A stretch of 64,000 nucleotides of DNA from assembly GCA_030737875.1 (NCBI GenBank), contig CM060910.1, positions 632,821,303 through 632,885,302 of the forward strand. Direction: 5' to 3'. The translations under genes were made by a program, and so were the position numbers. The notes below the pieces were generated by a model. The model made no database searches. It had not been told where the DNA came from and worked only from the letters and a program-made list of their open reading frames with translations. Positions 1 to 12,896 of the stretch are shown here, piece after piece. This DNA comes from Allium sativum. Taxonomy: Eukaryota; Streptophyta; Magnoliopsida; Asparagales; Amaryllidaceae. Numbering within the stretch: the first letter of the stretch is position 1; the number at the start of each line of letters is the position of its first letter.

Positions 1-345
1 CCCTACTCATCAGTTCCATGAAGTAAGCGGGTGCGGTTGTCAAGCCGAAAGGCATGACAAGCCATTCAAAGAAGCCGTCTGGGGTTCTGAATGCTGTCTT
101 ATCGATGCTATCTTCAGCCACCCTTAGCTGATGAAATCCGGTCGCCAAATCGAGTTGGGAGAAAACAGACACTCCTACAAGATGATCAAACAGATCGTCA
201 ATTCTGGGGAGAGGGTGCCTATTCTTTTTCGTTAGTTTGTTGAGCTCCTTATAGTCAACACATAGACGGAGTGAACCATCCGCCTTTATGGCGAACACCA
301 CTGGAGCGCCCCATTCTGAAATACTCCTTCTAATGAACCCCTTCT
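1..345 (-). pseudogene. Reverse transcriptase N-terminal fragment of element 1
   Basis: The reverse complement of this stretch reads through conserved Ty3/gypsy RT blocks in a frame different from the upstream gag-protease frame: a [20 protein letters not shown] block, then [24 protein letters not shown], a [17 protein letters not shown] block, and finally [14 protein letters not shown] at the window edge. The order and content match fingers and palm motifs 1-4 of gypsy RT; the catalytic F/YxDD motif would lie to the left of base 1. The frame change relative to the protease ORF (which stops at 346) shows this copy has at least one indel at about 350-450. Confidence 0.85.
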
Positions 346-1969
346 CTAGAAGCTCTTTAACCTGTTTACTGAGCTCTTTCCTTTCCCGTGGATCCATGTG
401 TCTACGGGCAACGCAACGAGCTTTGCATTATCAACAAGATATATGCGGAAGTCTATCTCCTGCTTCGGAGGTAAGCCCTTCACCTCTTCGAAGACGTCCG
501 GATATTCACGGACCACCCTAACCGATTGCAAACTCTCAACAGAAGCATCTAGCGATTCAAGATAACTAAGCATAACTGCATACGAGGGATTACAAGTAAT
601 TTCCAGAGTGTTACCGAGTTGGGTCAGAAGCCTAACCACCCTTTTCTCACAATCAAGGATGGCACAATTACTGGATAGCCAATCCATGCCCAAAATCAAA
701 CCATATCCCGAGAAGCCCAAAACAAAGGCACTACATCTAAATTCTACGCTTAGAATAGAAATTTTCAATCCCACACATATCATAGACAAATGAGATGGGC
801 CCCCGATTGGATTTGAAACAATTAAGGGGTCCTCTACCATACTAGTTTCTAGGTGCAGAGATTCTACTAAAGCAGACGAAATAAAGGAGTGTGATGCACC
901 AGAATCAAATAAAGTGCGAACTGGGTGATCATAAAGATAAACTACACTTTCTACAGAAGTATTTATACCTCGCTGTTGCAGAGGTGGCGCTTCTAGCACA
1001 TGAACCTGTGCCCCTGAGGTGGATCCGGCCTTCTGCCCCTGCCCTCGCTTCTTTGGGCAATCCTTAGCAATGTGGCCTGTCTCACCGTAAGAAAAGCACC
1101 CACCATTCAACTTGGCCTTCTTTTTCCGGCAGTCTTTCACTAAGTGTCCCACTTTGCCACAGAAATTACACTTCCTCTTCTCTTGGGAATTGTTGTCTTT
1201 CCCGCCCTTCTTAAAGTCTGTCTTCTTAGGCTGTAAATCCTCTTTCTTCCCTTGAGAGCTTTCTGCCTTTGTCTCCTTCTTGCCCTTATCCTCTTCGTTC
1301 AGCAATGCCATCTGCACCAACCTTTCATACGTAGCTCCCACAGGTATATGGGTCATGGCCAAGCTGTGTAATGGCTCATTCAATCCTTTGACAAAGCGGA
1401 GAGCCTTCTTGTGTGGAGTGTTGACTAGGTCCAGTCCGAACCTAGCCAGCTGATCGAACTGATTAACGTACTCTTTGACTATCATATTCCCTTGCTTAAG
1501 AAATAAGAATTTTTCCAATTGGAGACTCCTTTTAGCTTCTGAGAGAAATTTAGCCTCAAACCTCGCCCTAAAGTCCTCCCATGTTTCCACTGGTCTTTCT
1601 GCATTGGTAACTTCCCACCAGTAGGAAGCCTCGCCTTTAAGTAGCCATACTGCCAGTTGTACCTTCTGCCTATCTTCTACCTCAAAGATGGCGAATAAGT
1701 CCTCGGTTTCCTTCAGCCAGTTCCTGGCTGCCACGAAGGACTCGGATCCATGAAAGTCCTCCCCCCATAGCTTTGAAATCTTTACATATCTTAGCAAAAG
1801 TATTACCACGCGGAGGAGGGGGAGGAGGAGGTGCTGCTGCAGCTGGGTGATGTCCTGCAGCTGGGGGAGGAGGAACAGTGGGACCTGGCTGATTGGCCCT
1901 TGCTTCTAAGAATCGTCTGAACCAACTAGGTATTGGTACACCCTCTGGCAAGTTAAGTTCTTCGGACAT
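346..1969 (-). pseudogene. gag-protease region of element 1 (gypsy), frameshifted
   Basis: The coding start is the ATG at 1969, giving a proline-rich N-terminus; near 1750-1800 the frame shifts into a 487-codon ORF (1809-346). That ORF has a retrotransposon gag domain (WWEV, FEAKFL and LEFL-type blocks in its first 130 residues), a lysine-rich linker, and two CCHC knuckles. The first knuckle is intact (CNFCGKVGHLVKDC); the second has lost its second cysteine (CFSYGETGHIAKDC). An aspartic protease follows, with active site LFDSGASHSF and the downstream LILGMDWL block. The gag packages RNA and the protease processes the polyprotein. Two frame changes and the damaged knuckle mark it as decayed. 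Confidence is high for identity, moderate for the exact break positions. Confidence 0.88.
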
Positions 1970-2138
1970 GCTGAAACAAAAAGGAGAGATTCAGAACGAA
2001 GGATAAAAGATAGTACCTATAGCTTTGGGGGACTATGCCTTTTAAAAATAAAATAACATTTTATCTTTAAAAGTGCTTCTTTAAATTTTCTTTTGAAAAT
2101 AAGTTTTCAAAACTTTTTATCTTATCTGGTAAACCTAT

Positions 2139-2150
2139 GCTCTGATACCA
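2139..2150 (-). other. Primer-binding site (initiator tRNA-Met) of element 1
   Basis: The minus strand reads TGGTATCAGAGC, the standard complement to the 3' end of plant initiator tRNA-Met, two bases inside the LTR edge at 2153. It fixes the orientation (minus) and the inner edge of the 5' LTR. Confidence 0.9.
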
Positions 2151-2152
2151 AG

Positions 2153-5100
2153 TGAAACACCCCACCTCCGTTAGGGTCACTCTCAAAGGGAATGCCCTAA
2201 TTTTGGTGGAAGTTTTTAAGTATAAGTCACAGATACACAAGACAGATATAAATACACATATTTTTTTGAACAGCGGAAAAACAATAGCAACTTTTATTTC
2301 ATCAAAATACGTGTTACACAAACCATACCATAATTGTCTTACAATACTTCCAAAATCATTACATTTTCATAATTGTCTTGATTTCATAACTTAAAGAAGC
2401 ATAAAAACATAAGTAAACTGCATAAGTCCCCATAATTGCTATCCAAAGCCATAGTCCAAAACGAAAGAGATCCAAGAAATACATTCTTCCTCTTCAAGAT
2501 GGATGTGAAAACTGGTCAAGCTTCGGTATTCCCTCCCTGCGGACCTTGGGGGGGACGAAAGAAAAGAAGACGAAAGAAAAGTAGAGTCAGACATAAAGCC
2601 TGAGTAAGTCTAGGACTATTCAGTCTATGAATAAAGAAATGAGCATGATAAGTACAAACTGGAAATGGGGAAGCACCATAAACTAAGTTAAGTTGTCTAG
2701 AGTCGAATATACTATCGTACCCTATATTAATCTCTGCACCCCTATAAACTAGTTCCCAACAGGCACCCCATAATCAGGGTGAAGTGATCCATCTCTAATG
2801 ATCGGCTCCTACTCGCATAGTTACATGTGTCTTACGGCCCCCGATGTTGTAGCTACCTATGTTGGTCCCACCATGGGGTGTATCAAGTCCCATGGTGGCG
2901 GCCCGACACAATTCTAGAATGCACAGGTATACTACTGGTGCCCAGTGCCTAATTTTTCTGCGCCGAAGTGTGTGCACGCCCGCACCCCGTTAGAACCTAT
3001 ACTGCTGCACCACCGCCGTCGATTTGACCTCTTACAGTCAGCCCAGTAATCGTGCCCCACCCTGCCTAGTTCAGGGTATCCTGATACACCTTGTAGGGTT
3101 ACTGCTGAAAAGGGTCCCCCGCTACTAGGTTTTCTATTTCTAGCCAACATGCTAAGTTGGTTAAGTGTTCTGTATAAACCTAACCCCCAATCAGTCTGTA
3201 TAGTTTAGCATGTTTAATTTGATTAAGTATTAATTCAATTTACTTAATCCTACCAATCCTGACTCAGCCTTAATTGTCTTATTAAAGCCTCAACCAGTCA
3301 CGTTAGACAGGTATTGTTGTGACTGCCTGTTGCCGGTTGGGTCCGGGCAGTCTTACGTCACAACTCAGTCTAACCTCGGGTCTTTATTGGGCTCAATGTT
3401 TAACCACCCACATTGGATAGGTATTGTTGTGACTACTGGACAGCCGGGCGGGTCCGGGCAGGTTTATGTCACAACGCAATCCAACCTCGGGTTAAACACA
3501 TCGTATTTTCTAAGTTTACATATTTTGTCTCTTTTCTTTTTATATGTAAATATTTGCAGCCCATTATTCAAATTCATCTTTATTGGGTAAAATTAATTTA
3601 TACCACTTAAATGTTCTCAAGGTCGTTGGCATGCGTCAGACATGCCAACACATATGTTTTATATTTTTAACCCAACGTCATTACCCTCGTTTTATACGTT
3701 CGCTATATTATGTTGGGCTTAACATTTAAGCCCAACTTAGCCACATGAAAATGGGGAGGCTTAGAACATGATGTATATATATTCTAAGTAACATCAAAAA
3801 GGGGTGTGTAAACGCATGAACTTGCAACATAGCGGTCTAATTAACATAAATTAGGCACTTGTGAACTTGCATTGTAATAGCTTAAAATCTTGACATAAAA
3901 CATACCTAAACATGAATCATGGTTTTAATCTAATCATGTAAACTTTTATTTAACGCATGAATCTAACTTAATTATGTGCCACATATATTATCATATGTTT
4001 TCTAACAACAATCTAAGCCTAAAACATATTTTGTTTGGGCATAAAGTTAAACATAAACTAGCCATGTTCATAAAGTCAACACAAGTTCACAAAGATGCCT
4101 ACTTTTGTCACTAATACAAAAGTATGGTTTTACACTTGAATCATGATGCCAATTCCAACATAAATTCATATGAATCATAATACTCAATTGGATCCAACTA
4201 CACTAAAAATGATCATAAAAATATACATAGATGGATCTAAAATCATGTTGGCATAATAGTGAATCATATACTTGCATGAGTCTCAACTTGGTTGCAATAA
4301 ACTACCACAAACATATAGGTGTTAACTTTCAACATGAATCATATACTTGCAAATACCCAATAGATCTAACATCATTATACCACAACATCCCAAATCTATT
4401 CACAATTAGAATCATAGCAACAAACGATTATGAATTATCATCACCACAAATTGAGTACAATTCCATTTCTCATTTTACACAGATCAAATCTCAATTACTC
4501 TTTCACATCGGAATAGCACTCTACTTACAACGTATGACGAATCTTCAATTCAGGATTCTGAATTCTGAATTTGGAGATGTTATCCTTTGTTGTAGGCGTT
4601 GTTTTGATTTAATTTTCGTTGCTTTAAGCTTTGGAATCAACTCCTGACTTGACGGCTATTCCTAGTCTTTCTTCAGCAGCATGACAACTCTATTCTCATT
4701 TTTATTTGTGTGAATTAGGTGGAGTCTTTTTATAGAGTTTGTGAATTGATTAGAGCCGTCGATGGAGCTTAGATTAATATTAGTCGTTCGTTTTAAAGAG
4801 AAACCAATCAGGAGCTGACACATAAGCCCTAGTGACAAGACTCAGTAATTCGGCCAAGCACAGACCAGGCCAGCTAGGAGGGGCTGGGTTCGACCTGGCT
4901 CAGGGGCCAGGTCGACTACCAAGTTGACCCCCAGGTCGATTACCCAGTCGACCTGGGTGCCTTGGGCGGGAAAATTCCTGCCCAATCTGGGTCCGATTTT
5001 TGAATTTTGAACTCGTTTCTGAACTGTTTCTGTCTGTTTGAATTTTAAACTGAATTCTGAAACTTCCAAAGGTCATATCTCCCCCATATGGAGTCCGTTT

Positions 5101-5240
5101 TACGCAAACTCGGATTCTATCTCAAGCAGAATTCCGAGACGAACGCAATGGCGTATTCCGTTTCCCTTAATTTTTTGATTTGAAATTAATCATACTTTAA
5201 TTTATGAATTTCACTGTTATAGAATATACAGGGTGTTACA
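2153..5240 (-). repeat. 5' LTR of element 1 (3.09 kb)
   Basis: The LTR runs from TGAAACACCC at 2153 to GGGTGTTACA at 5240, near-perfect inverted termini TGTAACACCC/GGGTG(T)TTCA when read on the minus strand. Minus-strand landmarks: U3 with the GTCGAC cluster (about 4911-4952), a TATA-like box CTATAAAAAG at about 4729-4738, and an AT-rich R/U5. A short stretch at 3150-3260 has about two copies of the TTAAGT/ACTTAA repeat that is expanded in element 2. No coding capacity is evident; the 138-codon plus-strand ORF at 4231-4647 has no recognisable motif. Confidence 0.85.
4853..4960 (-). promoter_or_regulatory. GTCGAC-palindrome cluster in U3 of element 1 LTR
   Basis: Contains GTCGAC at 4911 and 4947 plus near matches (GTTCGACC, GGTCGATT), in an otherwise AT-rich LTR. 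On the minus strand it lies about 120-230 bp upstream of the TATA-like box near 4729-4738. The same arrangement recurs in the LTRs of elements 2, 3 and 4, which suggests a retained promoter element; function is inferred. Confidence 0.45.
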
Positions 5241-5929
5241 ATCCTTTTATGTTTATATGTAAATTTTCAACAATTTATTGTCATGGTCCACTTTCCCTTT
5301 TAAGTCAATTTGGCCTATATCATATTTATTTGTCATGCCAAATAACATACTTATATTCTATGCCCAAGACTTGATTTACCTATCAATAAACCCAACTTGC
5401 AGTTTATGTCAATTTAGATCTAATATTCCCCTTTTACAGTTCATGCCAAAACTAGATTTAATACTCTAGTCTACAGTTTATGCCCAAAACTTGGTTTACA
5501 TGCCAATTCTAGGTTCAATATGTCAAGTTACATAATTCATGTCCCAAAATTGTATCCTAACAATCATGTCATGATACATGTTCCACATTATGCCAATTAA
5601 TATAAATTTCATGTTATACCCAAATACCCCCGCATTCAAAACGTACGTATACATGATTTCACAAGTTTTCTAAGTACTCATGAAATGAAACTAAAAAGGG
5701 AATAGGGGATAAACACGAGAATTGACAGAAAAGAATAGGCATGCAAAAGCGAACCAAATACAAATATAATGGATCCAATGGTTTTGGTGTACATAATAGC
5801 GAATAGGAATAAACTAAGCAAGTTACACCCTAAGTATGAGATCCAACATAATCAAGGGAGAAATAGGTGATTTGATCCAACATAATGCCAGTTCGGCGTA
5901 CAATCATGATTTGTAACTATAGTGTTATG

Positions 5930-6320
5930 TTCATAAGCAACTAACCATAATGGTCATAGGCAATTAATCATAATAGTCCTAGGCAATTAACCACACTAGT
6001 CATAGCCATGGTCATTGGTAGTAGTCTCACAGTTATGAATCATAGGCGATTGACCACAATAGTCATGGATAATTAACCAAAATAGTCCTAGGCCATTAAC
6101 CTCAATAGTCCTAGGCAATTGATCACAATAGTTTCAAGGTCATAGTCATAGATAATAGTCTTATGCTCATAGTCGTAGGCAATAATCTTATGTTCATAGT
6201 CATAGGCAATAATCTTATGTCCATAGTCATAGGCAATAATCTCATAGTCATGAATCATGGTCATAGGCAATAGTCTTATGTTCATAGTCATAGTCTTAGG
6301 TCATTAACAATAGTTTCAAC
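5930..6320. repeat. Tandem repeat, about 27-bp units, inside the 3' LTR of element 2
   Basis: Degenerate tandem array built on a unit like ATAGTCATAGGCAATAATCT. Around 6140-6250 the units are near-identical at about 27 bp, and because 27 is a multiple of 3 they create a spurious repetitive minus-strand ORF (6088-6291). I see no matching array in the 5' LTR, so it expanded after or independently of the LTR pair. Confidence 0.75.
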
Positions 6321-6889
6321 GTCATAGGCATAGGCACAGTCTCATCGGTAATTAATCACAATAGTTCTTAATTAGATCCAAAGGCATATACAAGCATAGA
6401 TTCAAATGAAAGGATCAGGCATATTCTTATATCCATTTAATTACATGCCACAAATAGATCTAGACGTTCAAATCTAAAAAGTAATTGACTTACATTGATC
6501 GGTTTTAGAAAAGGATAATCAGATAGCGTTGTGATGATTTGCTATGATTTGCGTGACGTTGCCCGAAGCCGTTGAATTAGCCTTTGATTCTTTTCTTAAA
6601 GCTTTAATCTTGATTTGAATCTCCAATTTGAAGAAGAACTATAACTTATTTTTGTGGGGAATTAAATTTATTTTAATTGTGGAGGTTAGAATAGAGAGAA
6701 GCAGCATGTAGATGCCTAAGAGAATTTGTGTGAATTTAGGTTGGGTATTAGGTTGTATATATAGGATTCCAATTTGATTAGAGCCGTTAGATGAACCCTA
6801 AAAATAACCACAACCATCAAATCAGTTCAGAACTATCCAGAAGACCCAGGTGACTCAGCACAGCAAAGAAAATTGGCCAAGAACCTGAC

Positions 6890-6950
6890 CAGGTCGATCG
6901 GGTAGGTCGACCCATAGGTCGACCCCCAGGTCGACCTGGGTCCTGGGCTG
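6890..6950 (-). promoter_or_regulatory. GTCGAC-palindrome cluster in U3 of element 2 3' LTR
   Basis: GTCGAC occurs at 6906, 6918 and 6930, spaced 12 bp, with GGTCGATC just before. It lies about 130-190 bp upstream (minus strand) of the TATA-like box near 6757, as in sister LTRs. Confidence 0.45.
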
Positions 6951-7204
6951 GAATTTTCCCGCCCAATTCTGACTTAGATTTCGAATTTCGAATTTATTTC
7001 GGGCTGTTTGAATTTTAAATTGAATTCTGAAACTTCCGAAGACCATAACTTCTTCGGAGTCCGATTTATGCAAACTCGAACTCTATCTCAAGCAGAATTC
7101 CGAGACGAACGCAATGGCGTAACCCGTTTACCTTAATTCCTCTTCTAAAATTAATTATACTTTAATTTGAGAAACTTAATGTTACGGAATTACGGGGTGT
7201 TACA

Positions 7205-9113
7205 TTCTCCCCCTCTTTAAAGGATTTCGTCCTGAAATCTTCAAGTTAGGAAGAATGTGTCCTACCATCCAATCGACCATCTACTCAACCATTCAATCAC
7301 AGGCATTCATTGTCCTTAAAAGATTTCTATTGCTTTCATGTTCATATTCATAGTGTGTGTATATGTCCTTATCTTTATGCGAAATCAGGCGGTCTACTGA
7401 TTTAGTTGACCTCCTTAATGCGAATTATGTCAGTGCCATGTGTCCAACAAGTATGCAATCCTAATGATACATATCATTTCTATATGAGTGCACAACCATT
7501 CATACAAATGCAACATCAAAATGACAACACATCAAGTTTCAACCATATACAAACATATGCACTTGGATCTATATGCAATATGAAAAGGTGACTGAGTCGA
7601 TCTAGTGCCTAATATGTATAAATGCATCCACAAGCAACCACTAGCAAACACTTGCATCCACCAAACATACCATGTCTCAAACACATGTTTCAATCATAGG
7701 TTTATACCTACCTAAGGATCGAAGATATGACCTAGAGGATATACCTAAAAAGATAGAAACAAGTATGCACAAAACTCTACAAAAAAAGAGATCAAGGATA
7801 TACCCTTAAGAAAAAGGGTATGATGTGCGTGTCTTATCTTCAGTCTTCTATGTCGCATCTTCTTGAGCTTCACTCCACTGTACCTTAACTAATTAATCTT
7901 CACGGTTGCGAAGCTTTTTGATCTCCATTTCCAACAACTGTCGTTGATCGGATAACTGTCTTTGCATTGTCAACTGGATATATACGGAAGTCTATCTCGC
8001 GTTTTAGAGGATAATCCCTTAACCAAAAACATATGTGTACTCATGGACTACTCTAACGGATCACAAACCATCGATAGATGTATCAAGTGATTTTAGGTAG
8101 CTAGGCCTAACTAATCCTTTAGGATCGCACGAGATCTCGAGGGTATTTCCAAGGCGAATCAAAAGTCTAACTACCCTCCCTTCACAATTACTAGCTAACC
8201 AACCCATGCCTAGAATCAACCCATAGCCCATGAAACCCAAAAACGAGCATTACACTTAAACCCAAAACTTAATTATAGATATTCTCAAATCCTTCCAAAC
8301 CAAAGATAAATGGGTCGAACCACCAATTGGATTTGAGACTAAATTGGGATCTTCTATTATACAAATACTAAGGTGCAGAGACTCAACTATGGAAGCTGAT
8401 ATAAACGGATGTGAAGCGCTAAAATCTAAAGAGTACTAACAGGTTGATCAAAAGAAAAACTAAACTTTTCCAACAGAGATTTTTACTATCTCTCTCTCAA
8501 GTATTCTGGTGGTGAAAGCATGCACTTGCCCTCCTGAAAATCCTGTCCCTCGTTCTTGCCCATGTCCTTAATTATATGCCCTATTATACCATAGTAAAGA
8601 TACTTCCTCTTGTCTTAGGTTTTACAATTCCTTCCTCCTTCGTGAGCTGAGTCCATATCCATGAATTTCCCATCCTTGCTTTGAGCTCCTTAGCCAAACT
8701 CCCTCATTCTCACCTTTAACTTCCCTGTGTAATCATGTTGACAAGTCTCTCGAAAGCTGCCTCCATCGCACGGAAAACCCTACAAAGCTTGAAAGAAAAT
8801 TAGCCGCAGGTGAAACTACTGCAGTTATCGATGGAAGTTGGGCACTACTTCGCCCTTTGGCAGGTGTCATAGTCTCACAAGGCCTACGAAACCATGCCGC
8901 AATGAGGTTACCTCCTAGAAAGCTAGGAGCCCCGGAGACTCAGGAAAGAAGGAGACAAGGATTCAAACAGAGGATCAAAAGATAGTGCTTATGGCTTTGG
9001 GGAATATGCCTTTCGTAAAACAAAACTTTTCTTAGAAAAATGCTTCTTTGTAAATGTTTTGAAAATAATTCCAGAAGGTTTTTAAAAGCTTTTGCCCAGT
9101 CTGGTAACCTTCT
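7205..9113 (-). pseudogene. Decayed interior of element 2 (gag, protease and chromodomain remnants)
   Basis: No long ORF survives. Around 7840-7920 the minus strand resembles the chromodomain end of element 3 (a KLRN..VK..VQW-like block). Around 7967-8030 it jumps to sequence resembling the protease-RT junction of element 1 (the TATACGGAAGTCTATCTC motif also occurs near 440 with one difference). From 8030 to 8900 it follows the protease and gag regions with many indels. RT, RNase H and integrase are absent, so a deletion of about 3 kb joins chromodomain to protease near 7960. Bases 7205-7830 look like the 3' untranslated region and hold no gene. Confidence 0.7.
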
Positions 9114-9125
9114 GCTCTGATACCA
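9114..9125 (-). other. Primer-binding site (initiator tRNA-Met) of element 2
   Basis: TGGTATCAGAGC on the minus strand, two bases from the LTR edge at 9128. Confidence 0.88.
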
Positions 9126-10279
9126 AATGTAACACCCCACATCCGTTAAGGTCACTCACAAAGGGAATGCCTTGACTTCAATGGAGCATTATGGGTACTG
9201 GAACAGAAATATTACAAGACAGACATATATAAAACAACGGAAAGTAAAGTAGAAGTACTTCAAATCATTTATTAAATATGATTGTTTACAATGAAAGCCC
9301 ATCCACTTCCAATACCCAATTACATAGCTAAAATATCTGTCTTGCTCAAAAAAAAAGAAGCACAAAAATAAATTGTGATATTCCCCAATAAAGCAAAGCA
9401 AGCCATAGCCAAGAGAAATCCAAGCCGTACAAGAAAGAGCCTTGGAGCTTGGTAAGATCCGGACTAAGTTGTATTCCCACCCTGCGAACCTGGGGGGGGG
9501 GGGGAGGGGATGAAATAAAAAGAGACAAAACAAAACGGGTCAGTCATAAAGACTGAGTAAGTCCTAGTGACTTTCAGCATAAAAATAGGTAAAGATAACA
9601 TGGCATGAATAAACTGATAGTAAACATAAGCATGATGACAAGATAAGCTACAAGAAAGATAACTAAGAATATCCTCATATGATTTTTGTCAAGTATAACA
9701 TCGCAAGGTTCCCATTCAAGATAAACTAAGTATAATTTCACAAGATTTCTATCAAGCATCGCAAGATTTCTCTGCTTCACCATTAAAATATTTCTATGAT
9801 ATCTATTTTCTCTGCACCAACCGTACTAGTATCCCAACCCGTGTCATGTGTTGACTATAAAATGATCCCTTGCCCAATGTCAAGAAATGACCCATTACTT
9901 GGTCTCACGAAACGATCTATCAATCGATCGGCTCCCTACAAGTCCTAGCTCTTTCATGTGTCTGTGTCATACGGCCCAATCACGAAATGTAGTCACCTGT
10001 GTTAGGTCCACCCTAGGGTGTATCAAGCCCTAGGGTGCCAACCACCGACAGGAATCAAGCACGCACAGTGTAAACCTACTGGTGCCCAATGCCTGCTTTT
10101 TCAACTCCGGACCACGTGCATGACCATAGTCCGCCTGAACCTACAACGGCGCACCAACTTAGCCGTCGTTCTGGTCGCTTACAATCAGCCCAATAATCGT
10201 GCCCCACCCTGCCTAGTTCCAGGGTACCATGATACATCTAGTGGGTTACAGCTGAAAGGACCGCGTAAATAGGGTTTCC

Positions 10280-11330
10280 GTCCAGCAGGTTAAGTGTTGT
10301 CATTTAAATTCGAGACTTAACCCCATCAGTCTAGCATGTCAAGTTGGTTAAGTGTGGTCATTCAAGTTCGTGACTTAACCCGTCTACGTGTCATGTCAAA
10401 TTGGCTAAGTGTTGTTGTTCAAGTTCATGACTTAGCCCTACGAATCATGTGTCAAATTGGTTAAGTATATTCAAGCGGTTCATGACTTAACCCTACCAAA
10501 TCATCGTGTCAAATTGGTTAAGTATATTCAAGCGGTTCATGACTTAACCCTATCAAATCATCGTGTCAAATTGGTTAAGTATATTCAAACGGTTCATGAC
10601 TTAACCCTATCAAATCATCGTGTCAAATTGGTTAAGTATATTCAAGCGGTTCATGACTTAACCCTATCAAATCATCGTGTCAAATTGGTTAAGTGTTGCT
10701 CCTTGTGTTACTTAACCCTACCGCAAGTCTTGTTATACCGGCTAAGCGCTCTCCGTTGTGTTAACTTAACCCCACCGCATGTCATGTCATATTGGTTAAG
10801 TGTACGTTGACTTAGCCCACCTACTTATCATGTTGTGATGGTTAAGTGTTACCCTCTGTTGTTACTTAACCTTACCACGCATCACGTTATATTGGTTAAG
10901 TGCGTGTTAACTTAACCCCATCCACTAGTCATATTATAATGGTTAAGTGTTATCAACTTATTCAAGTTAACTTGACCCCACCGCTTGTCATGTTATGTTG
11001 GTTAAGTATTATTACTTAACCGCAACCACTTGTCTAATTAAACTGTTGTATTAGTTAAGTGTTCTCACTTTACTTAACCCAACCCACTTATCTAATTAAC
11101 GTGTTGTATTGGTTAAGTGTTCTCTATTTACTTAACCCCACCTACTTGTCTGATTAACACGTTATCTTGGTTAAATGTTCTTAGTTTGCTTAACCCTACC
11201 CACTGGTCTAATTACCATGTTATGTTGGTTAAGTATTACTATTCGTATTTCCACATGTCACCCACTTAACCCCTATGTCCCACCACATGTTGTCTTTGGT
11301 TAAGCATTCCTTAATTTATTACTACCGAAC
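10280..11330. repeat. Tandem array of TTAAGT...ACTTAA units (57-bp core) in element 2 LTR
   Basis: About 17 degenerate units, each opening with TTGGTTAAGT and closing with ACTTAACCC, so that every unit is itself an imperfect hairpin. Four near-identical 57-bp copies start at 10452, 10509, 10566 and 10623; flanking units are diverged and vary in length. Element 1's LTR has only about two such units at 3150-3260, so this is a local amplification within the LTR. Confidence 0.85.
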
Positions 11331-12896
11331 CCCTATAGGACCTATCACATTAGGCCACCCTTTTGTGGTTGCTGGATTTGCCGGGCAGGTCCGGGCAGTC
11401 TTACACCACAAACGGGCCTAACCTCGTGTCCATACAGTTGTCACGCATTTAATTTGGGCCTATGACCTCCCACATTGGGCTACCATTTATGGTTGCTGGA
11501 TTTGCCGGGCGGGTCCGGGCAGTCTTATACCATAAATGAGTCCAACCTCGTGTCACAGACATTTATTATTATACATAACATTTTCACCCCATATTTGGAT
11601 TAATTATCCCTAATCAAATATGTCAATATATTCCAAATATCTTTTTGTCCATAATTTACATTAATTATGTCCATATATCAAATTTACCAATAATGTCTCA
11701 ATTAACATATATGCCCAAGTACTAATTTCTCATGCCGATTTACATATGCCCAATTCTAGCCAATTTACATATGTTCAACCTATGCCGATTTACATATGCC
11801 CAATTCTAGCCAATTTACATATGTTCAACTTATGCCGATTTACATAATTACCAAGTTTCATGCTGTTTTACATATGTCAAGATTCATGACTTACATGTTT
11901 ACAAAGCTATGCTCAATTTACATAGATCGAGTTTTATATCCAAAATTACCTGTATACCCCGTTTACACCAATTTACTCATATTAAGTTTCATGACATATA
12001 TCAAGTTCTCGCCCAATTTTCATAACCGTGTCAAATTATATATGCTAATCCAAATTTAGCAATTGCCATTATAACGACGATACCCAATTATCCAATTTCA
12101 TGTTAATGGTAGTAATACCCAAATATCAAATTTTCATATTATGCCTTCGATTCCACCAAACACATATATTTAGCTAGGTAATATTCCTATATTTTCCCCC
12201 ATATTCAATCGTACGCAAATCGCGGTTTAGGCCTAGATCCGAAATTGATCTAGGTTCATCAAAGAAAATAAGTAGGGGAAGGTAGAATTTGTATAACAAT
12301 AGGTATAGAGAGAAAACTGGCATAAAAACATCATCTCAGGCATAAAAGATAGATCTTGAGAATAACATCAACATGAACTGATTTACAACTGGCTGAATAG
12401 ATCATGAACTTGACAAAAGAATAAAGATAGAAAAGCCCAAAACTCAAGATTCAAGAGAAAACAGAAATAGACTTGAATCGATGAACATGCTTACATCCAA
12501 TTACACTTTATTCCATGGCCATATTATAATTAAGCATTTCAATCTAAAAAGTAACTAGAACTTACATAGCATGGCTAATGAGTTAAGGACTGAATTTGTT
12601 ATAGAACGTTGTAGATACATTTGATTTATCTTCTTGAATCGTCGTAGAATTTCTATTCTTTAATTTGATTTGAGTTTGAATGCTTGAGCTTCAACTTGGA
12701 GGCGGCGGCCATGATCAAGAGGGATTTCAGCAGCATAACAGTGTAAGAATGATTTGTTGTGAATTAGGTTAAGTCTTAGGGTGTTTTTATAGATGGAAGA
12801 ACCATTTAGGGCCTTTAGATCAACCCTAGAGTCAATCCGGACCATCAAAACACGTACCGGGCTTCAAAAATGGGTTCTGGGGTGAAACAGGCCAAC

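Larger units (their letters stand above)
1..5240 (-). mobile_element. Element 1: Ty3/gypsy chromovirus-like retrotransposon, truncated by window edge
   Basis: Seen from the right on the minus strand: a 5' LTR (2153-5240), a tRNA-Met primer-binding site (2139-2150), gag, protease and the start of reverse transcriptase, which runs off the left end of the window. The remaining pol and the 3' LTR must lie to the left. The right LTR edge reads GGGTGTTACA and abuts sequence that looks like the inner part of another LTR (element 2), so element 1 probably inserted into the 3' LTR of element 2; the expected 5-bp target duplication on this side would be ATCCT (5241-5245). Assignment to a Tekay/Del-like chromovirus rests on the related element 3, which retains a chromodomain, and on the 3.1-kb LTR. 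The coding region is frameshifted, so this copy is not autonomous. Confidence 0.85.
5241..7204 (-). repeat. Partial 3' LTR of element 2
   Basis: Ends with GGGGTGTTACA at 7204, directly followed by the reverse complement of a polypurine tract (TTCTCCCCCTCTTTAAAGG) and the ACGAAAT motif typical of the 3' end of these elements. A GTCGAC cluster (6906, 6918, 6930) and TATA-like TATATATAGG at about 6755-6764 occupy the same relative places as in the 5' LTR. The left part is missing because element 1 inserted here. Confidence 0.75.

Noticed and set aside
4231..4647. 138-codon ORF in the element 1 LTR
   Set aside because: Antisense to the element, AT-rich, no motif, no counterpart in sister LTRs.
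6088..6291. Repetitive minus-strand ORF rich in Ile-Ala-Tyr-Asp
   Set aside because: Comes from 27-bp tandem repeats in an LTR.
10457..10810. 117-codon repetitive ORF
   Set aside because: Product of the 57-bp tandem array, whose period is a multiple of three.
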